From Euclidia mi (taxonomy: Eukaryota; Arthropoda; Insecta; Lepidoptera; Erebidae), in NCBI GenBank assembly GCA_944739405.2, contig OX123196.2:51932196-51996195 (forward strand): 64,000 nucleotides of DNA, in the 5' to 3' direction. The notes beneath the pieces were generated by a model, which saw only the letters and a list, made by a program, of their open reading frames with translations, did not search any database and had not been told where the DNA came from. The position numbers were made by a program, and so were the translations under genes. Shown in pieces: positions 11,647 to 21,809 of the stretch; the stretch's first letter is position 1, and each line of letters begins with the position of its first letter.

Positions 11647-11865
11647 AATACTCTTTATAAATTGACCTACAAAATAAGTGCAAGGCAGTACATACTTAAC
11701 ATTCGCGTCAAGCTTACAATTAGTATTCAACATAATTTTGTACTCATCAACATTTTTCACTTTCATAGAACATCAACATTAATTTAACTAGTATTTAAGA
11801 TAGTGTAATTACTATTATTTGTGAAGTGGAATAAACATTTAATCTTCACTCAATCCTATCTATCA
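11506..11865 (+). repeat. Probable 3' LTR of the BEL/Pao element
   Basis: The segment starts with TGTGCTAG near the env C-terminus and ends near ATCTATCA before LINE sequence resumes. It contains two AATAAA signals (11642-11647, overlapping the env stop, and 11830-11835). Without the 5' LTR the borders are only a TG...CA guess. Confidence 0.4.
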
Positions 11866-12440
11866 TTTCGCAATCTCACTGTAAGCTAAACACCGCCACA
11901 GATTATCCATTTTTACAATTAATGTCCCCAGGATACTGTTGGAACTCCCACGCATTCTGTGCATGATGGAGGCCGCTCTTTTTCTTAGGATGGCGTAAAA
12001 ATCATCAACTCGAGCCTCAGCGAACATCTGAGAAGCACTACAGAAGCGTGGCAGTCCCAACAGCAACCTAAAGGCATTATTGTATTGTACGCGCAAGGCG
12101 CTGTACGACCGCTGCGTATATGTCACCCACAGACTAAGAGCGCGCGGGCGCCGCCCGCCGCAGCTGCGGTTGACCGTGGCCCGCACGATTCCACTAGTTG
12201 CCCGCCGGTGCAGCGGGAACCGCAAACAAACGCGCACGCCGCGGGCGAAAATCGCGTCGTGAGTTTTGCTTTAATTTTTTACATATATATCTGCATTCTA
12301 CAGAAGCTGCGGGCCCGCAACCGCGGCGGTTGCGGGTGAAAATCGCTCCGTGAGTTCTTAGCCACAGGCTGCATGTGTTAAAGCTTTGGCAATAAGCCTT
12401 AAATAATGTGATTTTGACGTCACGAGAGCAACGAGCAAAC
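11866..12440 (-). pseudogene. LINE ORF2 C-terminal fragment, interrupted by a MITE
   Basis: On the minus strand, two stretches (12362-12440 and 11866-12135) together read as the conserved C-terminal part of a CR1/Jockey-group LINE polymerase. Key blocks are DVKITLFKAYCQSF, then TYTQRSYSALRVQYNNAF, RLLLGLPRFCSASQMF and SIMHRMRGSSNSIL. The two halves are in the same frame and split by a 226-base GC-rich insert with a 9-bp imperfect target duplication. The fragment is cut at both ends. Confidence 0.8.
12136..12361. mobile_element. GC-rich MITE-like insert in LINE
   Basis: The insert is flanked by CCACAGACT (12127-12135) and CCACAGGCT (12362-12370), an imperfect 9-bp duplication inside otherwise continuous LINE code. 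Its ends form a short inverted repeat (CTAAGAG and TTCTTAG). Inside, a GC-rich 27-base unit containing GAAAATCGC and CGTGAGTT occurs twice (about 12239-12265 and 12333-12359). No coding sequence is seen. Confidence 0.6.
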
Positions 12441-12923
12441 ATACCTTCCCGTCACTCGGATTACACCAAGCCGGAAATTATCTTTTCGAACAAAATGTTT
12501 TCTTATTAGATTTTATCGATATTGCGCCATACAAAACAGTGTAAAGAGGATTATTTTCCAATTGTTCTAAACCTATTTGACTGAATCTTTGTCCCGCGTT
12601 ATTTCATTACAGTCGACAGCACTATATTGTGTTCGGGTGAGTTTAGAACTTGTGTCATCTGCGAACTTGTTAAGTATAAGACGAAGTATTTTCCTTGACA
12701 AGTATGAAACAACGCTGCGCTGCAAACTTGTATAAATTGAATAACTGTTCAACATGTTTGTATGAAAGTATAATACGTACGTGTATGTAATATGCCTGGC
12801 TGAAAGTTGTTCTTTGTATTTGATAATTTTACTGTAAGTGTGTATAGAAGAATTATTAACCGACTTCAAAAAAAGGAGGAGGTTTACAATTCGTCGGAAT
12901 CTTTTTTTTATTCTATACAATAT

Positions 12924-13646
12924 TGTGACGGCCAATGTCATGTCAAACCGTCATCACGAAACACAATAATTAGCAAAGAGGTTTGAAGACTATTTTATTA
13001 TTTGGAAATGAGTTTTTAATTCGATGACGTATACATTTTGTCAAGTGTTCGCCAAATTCAGCATCCGTTGACAACAAGGCGATGGCCGTGCGGATAACGC
13101 ATCCCGTTCACGTTCTGATAGGGTGGGTTCTAATCCCAGTCATACCAGTTATGTGGATTTTGGTTTTTATGAAATTTGGAAAATGTTTATAAATATTTGG
13201 CAAATATTTAAAAAAAGATTATTTAAATATTTCGAATAAAAATTAGAAAATTCTAGAAAGTTCAGGAATGAATGGAAAGGTTAAAAAGAGACAGGAGATA
13301 GAAAAACAATTGAATAACGAAAAGACAATCGAAATTAGTAGATCTAGAACATTCCTAGGGGTATATAAGGCGGTGTAGACGTGTTAAGCGCCAGTTTTAA
13401 GTTGAAAAGTGGTAAAGTGAAGAAGAAAAGGAAGAAGTAAAGGAAGAAAGAAGAAGTAGTAAAAAAGCGAAGTAAAAGTATAGTGCAGTAAAGTGCAGTG
13501 AAGTGCAGTGAAAAGTGCAGTGCAAAAGACGCTAGTGTTGGTGCTGTCTGCGTCGGAATTAAACGGCGTGTCGTGTGTCAAGTCGAATAAAGTGTCATCA
13601 GTGCTACTCGGTGTTTCCTTCCAATCCTGTTACCCCGTCCGTAACA
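12924..13646 (+). repeat. 5' LTR of the Gypsy-like element
   Basis: It begins TGTGACGG and ends CCGTAACA. The two LTRs differ at only about a dozen bases by eye, suggesting a fairly recent insertion. A TATA box (TATATAA, 13362-13368) and an AATAAA (13586-13591) mark the promoter and polyA site. Between them is a purine-rich run with repeated AGTGCAGT motifs (about 13480-13530). A tRNA-like patch lies at 13078-13140. Confidence 0.93.
13078..13140 (+). promoter_or_regulatory. tRNA-like patch inside the 5' LTR (possible Pol III boxes)
   Basis: The patch holds an A-box-like GATGGCCGTGCGGATAACGC followed about 30 bases later by a B-box-like GGGTTCTAATCCC. The 3' LTR copy (17001-17062) has the better B box GGGTTCAAATCCC. 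No acceptor stem is visible, so it is not a tRNA gene; it may be a captured SINE or tRNA fragment. Confidence 0.5.
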
Positions 13647-13648
13647 AT

Positions 13649-13666
13649 TGGTGTCAGAAGTGGGAT
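13649..13666 (+). other. Primer-binding site, tRNA-Leu type
   Basis: Two bases after the 5' LTR, TGGTGTCAGAAGTGGGAT matches the complement of an insect tRNA-Leu 3' end including CCA, as I recall that tRNA. Minus-strand DNA synthesis would start here. Confidence 0.75.
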
Positions 13667-13680
13667 TGGAAGGATCAAAG

Positions 13681-14997
13681 ATGCCAGTCATGCCAAGGGA
13701 AGGGCCTACGACACGTGCAAGGGCTGCCGCTCAAGAGCAAGGTGACTCTAGCCAGGAAGTTGTGAGCAGGGATGCTCCTTCACAAGGAAGTGGATCTGAA
13801 GGGGGGGTATCAACGTCCTTAAGCGCGGCTAACCCGCTATCTCTCGCAGACCTCGCAGCACTATTCCAACAATCACTTAAGGAAAACTCGCAGCAGCTAC
13901 AATCGCAGCTTGAATCTCGACTCGAGCAAAACTCGCAGCAGCTACAATCTCGACTCGAGCAAAACTCGCAGCAACTCAGCGAGATAATGGAGAGCCAGGA
14001 TGAGATTCGCCGTTATATATCTGAGAACGCTCGTAAGATTGCTGAGATAGAGATGTGTATCGGTGAAGTGCAATCTCGCGTGACTACTATTGAGGAAGAG
14101 ATGCAGACCCGCATGGCGTCAGTAGTATCGGAAGAGGTGCAGTCCCGCATGGCGTCAGTATCAGAAGAGATACATACCCGTATAGCTACGATAGAGGAGG
14201 AGTTAAAGAAGATGAAGTCCAACAGCCCTTCGGTCTCTATCAACTCATCAAGTTCTGGTGGTTATTTAAAAGTACCATTATTCGATGGTAACACTTCCTG
14301 GGAGGCCTACAGAATACAGTTCGAAGCCGCTTCTATTAGCAACGGTTGGGATGTCGACCAGGCCAAGTTTGCACTCATCCTGGCATTGCGTGGAGAAGCA
14401 TTATCGGTGCTTGAGGCCGTAGGAAGGGACGCTACTTACGCACAGCTGTTTGAGGCTCTAGAATTCAGGTTTAGAGACGAGCACTTAAAATATGTGTTCC
14501 GAGCCAAGTTACGCAACCGCCGTCAGTATCCGAACGAATCCTTGCAGCAGTGGGCGATGGAAGTGACGAAGATGGTGCGAAAAGCTTATCAGTCGACACC
14601 CGCGGAACAAGTTCAAAGCATGCGACTCCAGGCGTTCATCGACGGAATTTATGACGATGAAGTTAGAGCTGCCGTGCGCCTGAAACACCACAACAATGTT
14701 AAAGACGCATTAGCACATGCTCTAGAAGTGGAGGCTTTTCGACAAGAAATTACGAGTGATCGAGACAGGGTTATTGCAGCGGAAGTAGAGAGTACTGGTC
14801 GCAGATCTTTTGTCCTAAAGTGTTATAACTGTAGAGAGCCCGGACATTTAAGGCGTAGCTGTCCGAAATATGTAGCAGAAAGGCGTAAGATTGACGCTAG
14901 TGTTCAAGTGTTGAAAGATGATCAGGAAGCAATTACAGCCAAGACTTCGATGCAAGCGCTGATCAGAAGACGGAAATCTCCGAAAGTTCGTATTTGA
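13681..14997 (+). CDS. Gag protein of the Gypsy-like element
   Basis: The ATG at 13681 is the first after the primer-binding site; a TTG-started reading from 13648 would begin inside that site and is unlikely. The product has 438 residues. A Q/E-rich coiled coil fills residues 60-185, with repeated SQQLQSRLEQN units. A capsid-like domain follows from about 200 (YLKVPLFDGNTSWEAYRIQF, then RNRRQYPNESLQQWAMEV). One CCHC zinc knuckle, CYNCREPGHLRRSC, begins at residue 381 (14821). The protein would form the particle and bind the element RNA. It ends in TGA followed at once by TAA, and protease resumes in the same frame. Confidence 0.88.
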   Translation: MPVMPREGPTTRARAAAQEQGDSSQEVVSRDAPSQGSGSEGGVSTSLSAANPLSLADLAALFQQSLKENSQQLQSQLESRLEQNSQQLQSRLEQNSQQLSEIMESQDEIRRYISENARKIAEIEMCIGEVQSRVTTIEEEMQTRMASVVSEEVQSRMASVSEEIHTRIATIEEELKKMKSNSPSVSINSSSSGGYLKVPLFDGNTSWEAYRIQFEAASISNGWDVDQAKFALILALRGEALSVLEAVGRDATYAQLFEALEFRFRDEHLKYVFRAKLRNRRQYPNESLQQWAMEVTKMVRKAYQSTPAEQVQSMRLQAFIDGIYDDEVRAAVRLKHHNNVKDALAHALEVEAFRQEITSDRDRVIAAEVESTGRRSFVLKCYNCREPGHLRRSCPKYVAERRKIDASVQVLKDDQEAITAKTSMQALIRRRKSPKVRI

Positions 14998-15000
14998 TAA

Positions 15001-15621
15001 CGCACGGATGGAAATGGTTTAACTATTGATGGAGCAGTCAATGGCGTTATATGTTCGCTGACCCTGGACACCGGTGCGACACGAACGGTTATAGGAACTC
15101 GTTTGACAAGAAAGAATGGAAAGATTCTAACACCGTCAACTTCACCTCGACTGACGACGGCTACCAGTCAGTACATCCCAGTTAAAGGCGAACAGATGGT
15201 GGCTATAAAAATCGGTGACAACCTTTACTGGCAACGAGGGGTGATTGCAGACATCGTAGACGATTGTATAGTTGGGCTGGATTTCTTTAGAGATCATCAG
15301 TTCAGATTAGACATTAAAGGTGGTATACTTAAGTGTGGAGATGTGGAAATTCCAATGAAAGGTGGTAGCATGGGGAAAGTTTTGTGCCTCAAAGAAAGCA
15401 AACTTACACATAGATCTCTGGCTTCTATTGCCAGGGCCGAACCGTCCCTATGTGCAATGTGCGCGGCACACACAGGCGCCAGGATGACAGGGGCGCCGCG
15501 CGCTGAGATATGCGTTGATTATAACAGTTATTTTCGAAAAAGGATGCCGAAAAAGGCGCTTCACAGATTTCGCACACAGGCGCAGTGGCGTAGGCAGCGG
15601 CGTCTTGGCGGTCCGTCCTGA
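15001..15621 (+). pseudogene. Aspartic protease remnant of the Gypsy-like pol
   Basis: The frame directly after the two gag stops encodes a retropepsin: TLDTGATRTVIGTRL holds the catalytic D-T-G-A and VGLDFFRDHQFRLD the second conserved part. No ATG precedes it, so expression would need readthrough of TGA-TAA or a lost frameshift. After about residue 140 it runs into low-similarity sequence and the MITE at 15583. No RT follows. Confidence 0.8.
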
Positions 15622-15737
15622 GTGCACCCATCAAAAAAATATTAAACGACATCGAGAGTTAGCCCGGAATGTATCGACTAAAAAAAAAAGGTCATCCGCC
15701 AACTTCCGGGTGACACCCAAGCTAGCCTACGCCACTG
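15583..15737. mobile_element. 155-bp hAT-type MITE
   Basis: Perfect 13-bp terminal inverted repeats (CAGTGGCGTAGGC and its complement) flanked by an exact 8-bp duplication CACAGGCG (15575-15582 and 15738-15745). TIRs starting CAG with an 8-bp duplication are the hAT signature. No coding sequence. Confidence 0.85.
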
Positions 15738-15852
15738 CACAGGCGCATATAGATTTCGCACACAGGCGCTGGATTGGGTCGGCACGGCCCTGTCTATAGC
15801 TACGAAGTTTAATGATTTGGTCCATGTCAATAGGAGAGCGGTGTACTATGGG

Positions 15853-16792
15853 AATTTAAACTATCGTGGTCACTATAATTACTTTTTACTGTTTCTACGG
15901 GATATATACCACGTACCTTTGTTTTGAGTAACCGATATTTCGGCACTGTTGCAAGCGCCATGTTCACGGATATACTGAAGTATTGCGGGTGGATGAATGT
16001 TATAAACAAGTGAACCGGTCTACCCGCTTCCTTACTCGTTTATTGCGCGCACAACCACTACCACCGTTTTCACTTTCACAATGTACTCGATCGCGACACA
16101 CTGTACTCACTACGTCGGCTCGTGATTTAAGTTTTTGTGGTTCACGGGTTTTGCATAGACGTACCACTGGATGCCAGGTATTCGACAGTTGAAACCCATC
16201 TTCTCTATTGAAGTTTTTATACTTTTTAATTTCAATAGCTTCTTTAACCATTCTAGGTATATAGTGGCGTTCTGTCGACAGCACCTGAGGGTTATGTAAC
16301 TCAATCCAATTGAGTTCTCGTATAGTGGCGTTCTGTCGACAGCACCTGAGGGTTATGTAACTCAATTGGATTGAGTTACATAACCCTCAGGTGCTGTCGA
16401 CAGAACGCCACTATATACCTAGAATGGTTAAAGAAGCTATTGAAATTAAAAAGTATAAAAACTTCAATAGAGAAGATGGGTTTCAACTGTCGAATACCTG
16501 GCATCCAGTGGTACGTCTATGCAAAACCCGTGAACCACAAAAACTTAAATCACGAGCCGACGTAGTGAGTACAGTGTGTCGCGATCGAGTACATTGTGAA
16601 AGTGAAAACGGTGGTAGTGGTTGTGCGCGCAATAAACGAGTAAGGAAGCGGGTAGACCGGTTCACTTGTTTATAACATTCATCCACCCGCAATACTTCAG
16701 TATATCCGTGAACATGGCGCTTGCAACAGTGCCGAAATATCCGTTACTCAAAACAAAGGTACGTGGTATATATCCCGTAGAAACAGTAAAAA
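15853..16792. mobile_element. Fold-back pair of Penelope-like element 3' ends
   Basis: A 13-bp duplication GGTGTACTATGGG (15840-15852 and 16793-16805) brackets a giant palindrome. Two copies of the same Penelope-like 3' end meet head to head around 16367-16369 with a 3-base centre. Each arm encodes the conserved tail after the GIY-YIG domain (IPRMVKEAIEIKKYKNFNRE) and then 3' UTR running outward. The left arm is longer by 29 bases at its outer end and contains an extra 61-bp tandem copy (from 16260 and from 16321). Penelope-like elements are known for inverted and tandem partial copies. No RT is present, so neither arm is active. Confidence 0.85.
16371..16565 (+). pseudogene. Penelope-like ORF C-terminal fragment, right arm
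   Basis: The coding tail of a Penelope-like polyprotein: in the frame of 16391-16675, ERHYIPRMVKEAIEIKKY and NFNREDGFQLSNTW, the signature found after the GIY-YIG endonuclease. The same sequence lies inverted at about 16110-16365. Only the last 50 or so residues exist. Confidence 0.75.
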
Positions 16793-16835
16793 GGTGTACT
16801 ATGGGTTTAAGGATGCACGGGACGCGCATGTCTTA

Positions 16836-16846
16836 GAGGGGGGTAG
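16836..16846 (+). other. Polypurine tract of the Gypsy-like element
   Basis: AGAGGGGGGTAG lies directly before the 3' LTR and would prime plus-strand synthesis. Confidence 0.7.
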
Positions 16847-17569
16847 TGTGACGGCCGATGTCATGTCAAACCGTCATCACGAAACACAATAATTAGCAAA
16901 GAGGTTTGAAGACTATTTTATTATTTGGAAATGAGTTTTTAATTCGATGACGTATACATTTTGTCAAGTGTTCGCCAAATTCAGCATCCGTTGACAACAA
17001 GGCGATGGCCGTGCGGATAACGCATCCCGTTCACGTTCTAATGGCGTGGGTTCAAATCCCAGTCATAACAGTTATGTGGATTTTGGTTTTTATGAAATTT
17101 GGAAAATGTTTATAAATATCTGGCAAATATTTAAAAAAAGATTATTTAAATATTTCGAATAAAAATTAGAAAATTCTAGAAAGTTCAGGAAGGAATGGAA
17201 AGGTTAAAAAGAGACAGGAGATAGAAAAACAATTGAATAACGAAAAGACAATCGAAATTAGTAGATCTAGAACATTCCTAGGGGTATATAAGGCGGTGTA
17301 GACGTGTTAAGCGCCAGTTTTAAGTTGAAAAGTGGTAAAGTGAAGAAGAAAAGGAAGAAGTAAAGGAAGAAAGAAGAAGTAGTAAAAAAGCGAAGTGAAA
17401 GTATAGTGCAGTAAAGTGCAGTGAAGTGCAGTGAACAGTGCAGTGCAAAAGACGCTAGTGTTGGTGCTGTCTGCGTCGGAATTAAACGGCGTGTCGTGTG
17501 TCAAGTCGAATAAAGTGTCATCAGTGCTACTCGGTGTTTCCTTCCAATCCTGTTACCCCGTCCGTAACA
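16847..17569 (+). repeat. 3' LTR of the Gypsy-like element
   Basis: The same 723-bp length and ends as the 5' LTR. TATA at 17285-17290 and AATAAA at 17509-17514. It is followed by ATAT, the target duplication. It carries the better-preserved tRNA-like patch at 17001-17062. Confidence 0.93.
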
Positions 17570-18693
17570 ATATGATGCTAAATTAGGATTTACTCGAGCG
17601 TCATAGATACCTATTGGGTTTCAAAGCTTAGATGATAAAAAGATAAAAATGTAAATAATGTATATCATTAAGGCTATAGATTTTCAATAATAAATAATAA
17701 CCTGTGGCATTAATCCCTACACATAATGGTCAGATTAAGATAAAGCACGTCTAGGACGTAAGGATGAAGGATATATCTCTTAATCTGACGCGCTTGATTA
17801 TTTCAAAATGGCGAAGTCTTTTTGCACGTTATAATAATGACCACGAGTTTGCGTCACACCCAAATCGTCAGATTATTCAATGAGAGCCTTTTTTAGGTTC
17901 TCTTAACATCACCTTAGACAATCTGACACGCTCGATTAATTTTACTTGTTTTTTGCATTTTCAACTCTTACGTGCGACCACCTCCACTATGCAAACGATC
18001 AGATTAACTTCCTACTTTATTAAAAATTAAAAAAATACGTAGGACATGGATGCTATCAATATCTGAGGTGCTCGAGTAAATCCAGAAATACCTTCATGGG
18101 CTCCCCAACTAACATGTTTTATATTATATCATGCAAACGTACTCCAAACATAAAAAATACAGAGGTATTAATACCTTAAATAAGTTGAATATCGCAAGTT
18201 TACCGTAGTACCATTTACTAAAATTGTATGAAATAAACATATTTTTATACTATCATATGCAGAATATAAACGTGTACAAAACCAACGAATTTTCTATAGT
18301 TCTGATGAAGTACAATAGTGCCAACAGATTTATTTTCAGATAGAAAAACGGTTCTTTGTAAGAAATCACCAATATAAATATATATTTTTCAGTAATTGTA
18401 CTTTTTTTCTCCATAAATATGACATCTAATTTCAGTATTACGCATTTTCATATTGAAATCACATAAATAATTGTATAACTTGTTACGTAATGTTATCGAA
18501 AACCTCCGAACTTGGAAGAATGTGTAAGTTATAATTCGAAAAATCCCTAGACGTAAGCGCACTCGAACCTGAACAGGCACGAAAATCTTTTTTTAATAAA
18601 TTACGTAATCTAGGATTACGAAAGTGTAGGTTTTCATAAAAGTTTCGAAAGATAAGTCTGTAAAATCGACATGAAGCTTTATTTTTCAAAGTG
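17570..18693. other. Unassigned AT-rich sequence
   Basis: No gene or known element recognised. A motif close to AATCTGACGCGCTTGATTA occurs at about 17783-17801 and again, diverged, at about 17919-17938; both lie near other CAGATTA copies. This may be an old repeat. Confidence 0.4.
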
Positions 18694-19011
18694 TAGCAGC
18701 GATAGCCAAGTGGAGAGACCGACGGACTACTACGCAGAGGGTCTCGGGTTCGAATCCACGCACGCACGCACCAATGCATTTTCGAAGTTAAGTGCGTATT
18801 AAATTGGTAATTATCGCTTGCTTATCGGTGAAGGAAAACATCGTGAGGAAACCTGCATGTCTGAGAGTTCTCCATAATGTTCTCGAAAGACATGTGAAGT
18901 CTGCCAACCCGCACTTGGCCAGCGTGGTGGACTGTGGCCTTACCCTTCTCATAGTGAGATGAGGCCCGTGCCCAGCAGTGGGACAGTATAAAGAGCTGAA
19001 GATGATGATGA
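18694..19011 (+). mobile_element. SINE-1 copy a (tRNA-headed, RTE-like tail)
   Basis: The head has Pol III boxes: A-box-like GATAGCCAAGTGG (18701-18713) and B box GGTTCGAATCC (18747-18757). The body contains the shared segment with GAGGAAACCTGCATGTCTGA, and the end reads GTGCCCAGCAGTGGGACAGT then a GATGATGATG tail. Copies on the same strand lie at 31371 and 52003. Confidence 0.88.
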
Positions 19012-21690
19012 GTAGTACGATTAAATGTCGTATTATACGAAATAATAATATTTACGAGCATCAGGCCGTGATTACTGCAAGTATAACCAGCTACCATAAT
19101 ATCGTTCGCTGAATGGATTCGAATTTTGAACCACGCACTGGGCAAACTTAGGTAGGTACTTACTTGCTAATCAACATTACAAACAACCTTTTTTATTATA
19201 GTGCACAAGATGTAAGTATTGCTTTGAAAACATGTAAATGCTACACTGCCCAGTATAAATCACACAATATATGTATATTTATGCAGAGATTCTATCAAAT
19301 TTTATATCAAAACCAGACGATCATGAAAATATTAATATAATCACAAGTAGCTTTCAGACAGCAATTTCCGAGATGGCGCTCAGGAAAATCACAAATCTTC
19401 GGTAAATTAGACACAGTAAAATGTCTCCTAAGCCTGTAACTTTAAAGCACAGTGATATTAAGCTCCGACTTAAATATGAGTTGAATACTTTGTTTAATTG
19501 AAACGTTTCACAAGAATATCGCTAATTAGTTCGCAACTAGAACTTACACTTCGACGAACTACGAACACGCAGTGGACCTTGATATTCATTATATTGAGAT
19601 CATTATTACGTGTTATTTATAGAGAAAATTGCATATGTATCAAATTCCATAGTTGTTTAAAAGTATTTTATGAATTCAAATGTTCCATAGAATCTTTTTG
19701 CTTTGCTCTATAGCTCTACTGTATACTTAGGTACTATTTGCTCAATGAAAAATATTCTATGCTTGTTGCATGTTCGTAGCAATATCAATATCTATAAATA
19801 AAATCAAAGTTCAAGTCTGTTAAATTGATTTCGATGTTAGACATCGACTGTTGTAAAAAGATGAAGTCTATAAACAATATACCAATTCTCTAGTCTGTCG
19901 CCTTTTCATTTGTCAAATTTCCGCCGGATCTTTTCCTTTGTCAAGTCTCTTTGCACAAATATTTCGATACGGTATTTCCAATACTTCTAAAGTGGCGGAA
20001 AAGCAAATCAGTCAAGTTTTCGTTCAAGGAAAAGAGCCTTATGTCAAATATTAATAAAAAGGACGAATCTGACCCTGTCCTTGTATTAAAGGAGGATCTT
20101 GTTTGAATTCCAAATACGATCGATATTCGGCATCTCGACAAAAAATTCTACCTAATTTTTTTTCCTTCATATGTTAATTTTATTTGAAAGCGCAAGCGCG
20201 CTATTTCAGTAGCTGAATACCGCACAAATAATTTTACTGTAACTATGAAATACAATGAGTATATCAATTTGAACGAATCCCTGACGATTGCTGGAGAGTA
20301 CGCGACTGAAACAGCAATACTCTCAGGAATGTGATGTTCTTCAAATTACTTGCGACGAACTAAAACACGAATAAAATGTTTGTTAGCCATGTTCATAAGG
20401 ACGATATTGCTCCAAGAAACAAATAAAGAGAATTTGCTTTTTCCTTTGTAATATAAATTGGCTTAGGATATTTTATATGACTTTGACTATCAGATGCATA
20501 TTATTTAATATGGTAAAAGGTTTTGCTTATTGGGTAACAGGAAGTCCAATCACGCTATCATTCACCTTCCATTTCATTATTTGCTATCGAATAGATTATC
20601 TAGGTACAAATTTGTGTTTTTGTACGAAAATTGGCATATTATCGTCATAATCCTAATAGCCTTATGCCGGGTGCATCCAGGACCACTGCTTTGGAGCTGT
20701 CCATTTTGTAGTCTAACTAGGGTGGGTACCCTTAGGCACCATCTGAGTTCCTCTTTAGTGCCCAGCGTGAAATAGCTTCTTTTGATATAGACATTTCAAC
20801 CCTCCAGGCATCCAAGATGTCTCGATGTTTCGCTCATGGCGAGTGTGCCGAAGAACTTTGTCAATTAATCCCACCTTCTCCCATATCCAGAACAATATGA
20901 TCTAGTGTTAAGGTGCCACCCTTACTCGGTATAACAGATACCCTCATACACGACAGGGCTGAGAACTTCTTAGCTTTGCCGTATCATAAAGTAAGGGAAC
21001 TCAATACCAGCCCACTTGTTCTCTTCCTCCTTTGATGCAGGGTTCTTCAAGTTGGTGCGATAAAGCTGTACTCTAGGCCACCATGGTGCAGGCTATTATG
21101 CCATATTGTTATGATACTAAAACAATAGCACAAAAACGAGTTTCCCATTCAGAATCCAGCGTAGTCACGTATAACAACGAAAATACAGTGTATTTGTTTC
21201 GTACTACATACTTTTAATAAAAGGGTAGCTCTCATGCTATATTCATAACAAATAAAACCCGTATACAGCCGAGCACCCCTGAGGCACATAAATGCATTTG
21301 AAATTACTTTCATTCGACCTCGGATTTTAATGAATCCGCTAAATGACGTCGCAAACCGATATTTCGCCTCTTGCACGCACAATTTCAGATGTTATCTGCC
21401 CGGATAATACGGAATAACCGGCATTAGCCGGATAATTAACTTAAGTTCGTACGATTTGTACGAACTAATTATATTTCCACAGTAATGGCTGGGTGGTACT
21501 TACCATTTTATGGAATAGGGTTAGACCATGCCTACTATAATTGCGAGTTGAGACAGTTTTCTCGATTTGTGGGACCCATGGTTACAGTGTGTCTCAAGAA
21601 CGTTTCGTTTATTGTAGAACACACTTACTCGCTCATTTATAAACATTGGGACATATCTATAGTAATTCTAGAGTAAAGAGAGTAGAGCCA
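19012..21690. other. Unassigned sequence
   Basis: About 2.7 kb of AT-rich DNA with no coding sequence or repeat I can name. A slightly GC-richer patch at 20660-21100 could be an old element fragment, but no family is recognised. Confidence 0.4.
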
Positions 21691-21809
21691 ATTACATACA
21701 TACATACATATACTCACGCCTTTTTCCCGTCGGGGTAGGCAGAGACAACGGAACGCCACTTGCTTCTATCCTTACAAACCTCACGCGCTTCCTCTACATT
21801 CATTACTCT

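Larger units (their letters stand above)
4298..11865 (+). mobile_element. BEL/Pao LTR retroelement with env, 5' part missing
   Basis: Gene order gag, protease, RT, RNase H, integrase, env and a probable 3' LTR identifies a BEL/Pao element of the env-bearing kind. The 5' LTR and the start of gag are not in the window; gag-like coding sequence begins directly after the LINE tail at 4297, so the missing part probably lies upstream of position 1 on the far side of the LINE. There is a frame change near 4400 in gag and another near 9167 in integrase. The right end is set by a candidate LTR and by LINE sequence resuming on the minus strand. Confidence 0.8.
12924..17569 (+). mobile_element. Gypsy-like LTR retrotransposon, internally deleted
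   Basis: Two direct LTRs of 723 bp flank a 3.2-kb interior; the element is bounded by ATAT on both sides (12920-12923 and 17570-17573), a 4-bp target duplication. A primer-binding site follows the 5' LTR and a purine tract (16836-16846) precedes the 3' LTR. The interior keeps gag and a protease, then jumps to a short stretch resembling the end of pol. RT, RNase H and most of integrase are absent. Two later insertions sit inside: a hAT-type MITE (15583-15737) and an inverted pair of Penelope ends (15853-16792). Confidence 0.9.

Noticed and set aside
13648..13680. An upstream TTG start for gag
   Set aside because: It would begin in the primer-binding site; the ATG at 13681 is more likely.
16110..16692. 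Mirror-image open frames on both strands around 16367 that look like duplicate genes
   Set aside because: They are the two arms of the Penelope fold-back and their antisense readings, not separate genes.
18701..18760. A tRNA gene
   Set aside because: The A and B boxes belong to the SINE-1 head; no acceptor stem and no full cloverleaf. The same applies at 30728, 31380, 52010, 54520, 55340 and 60080.
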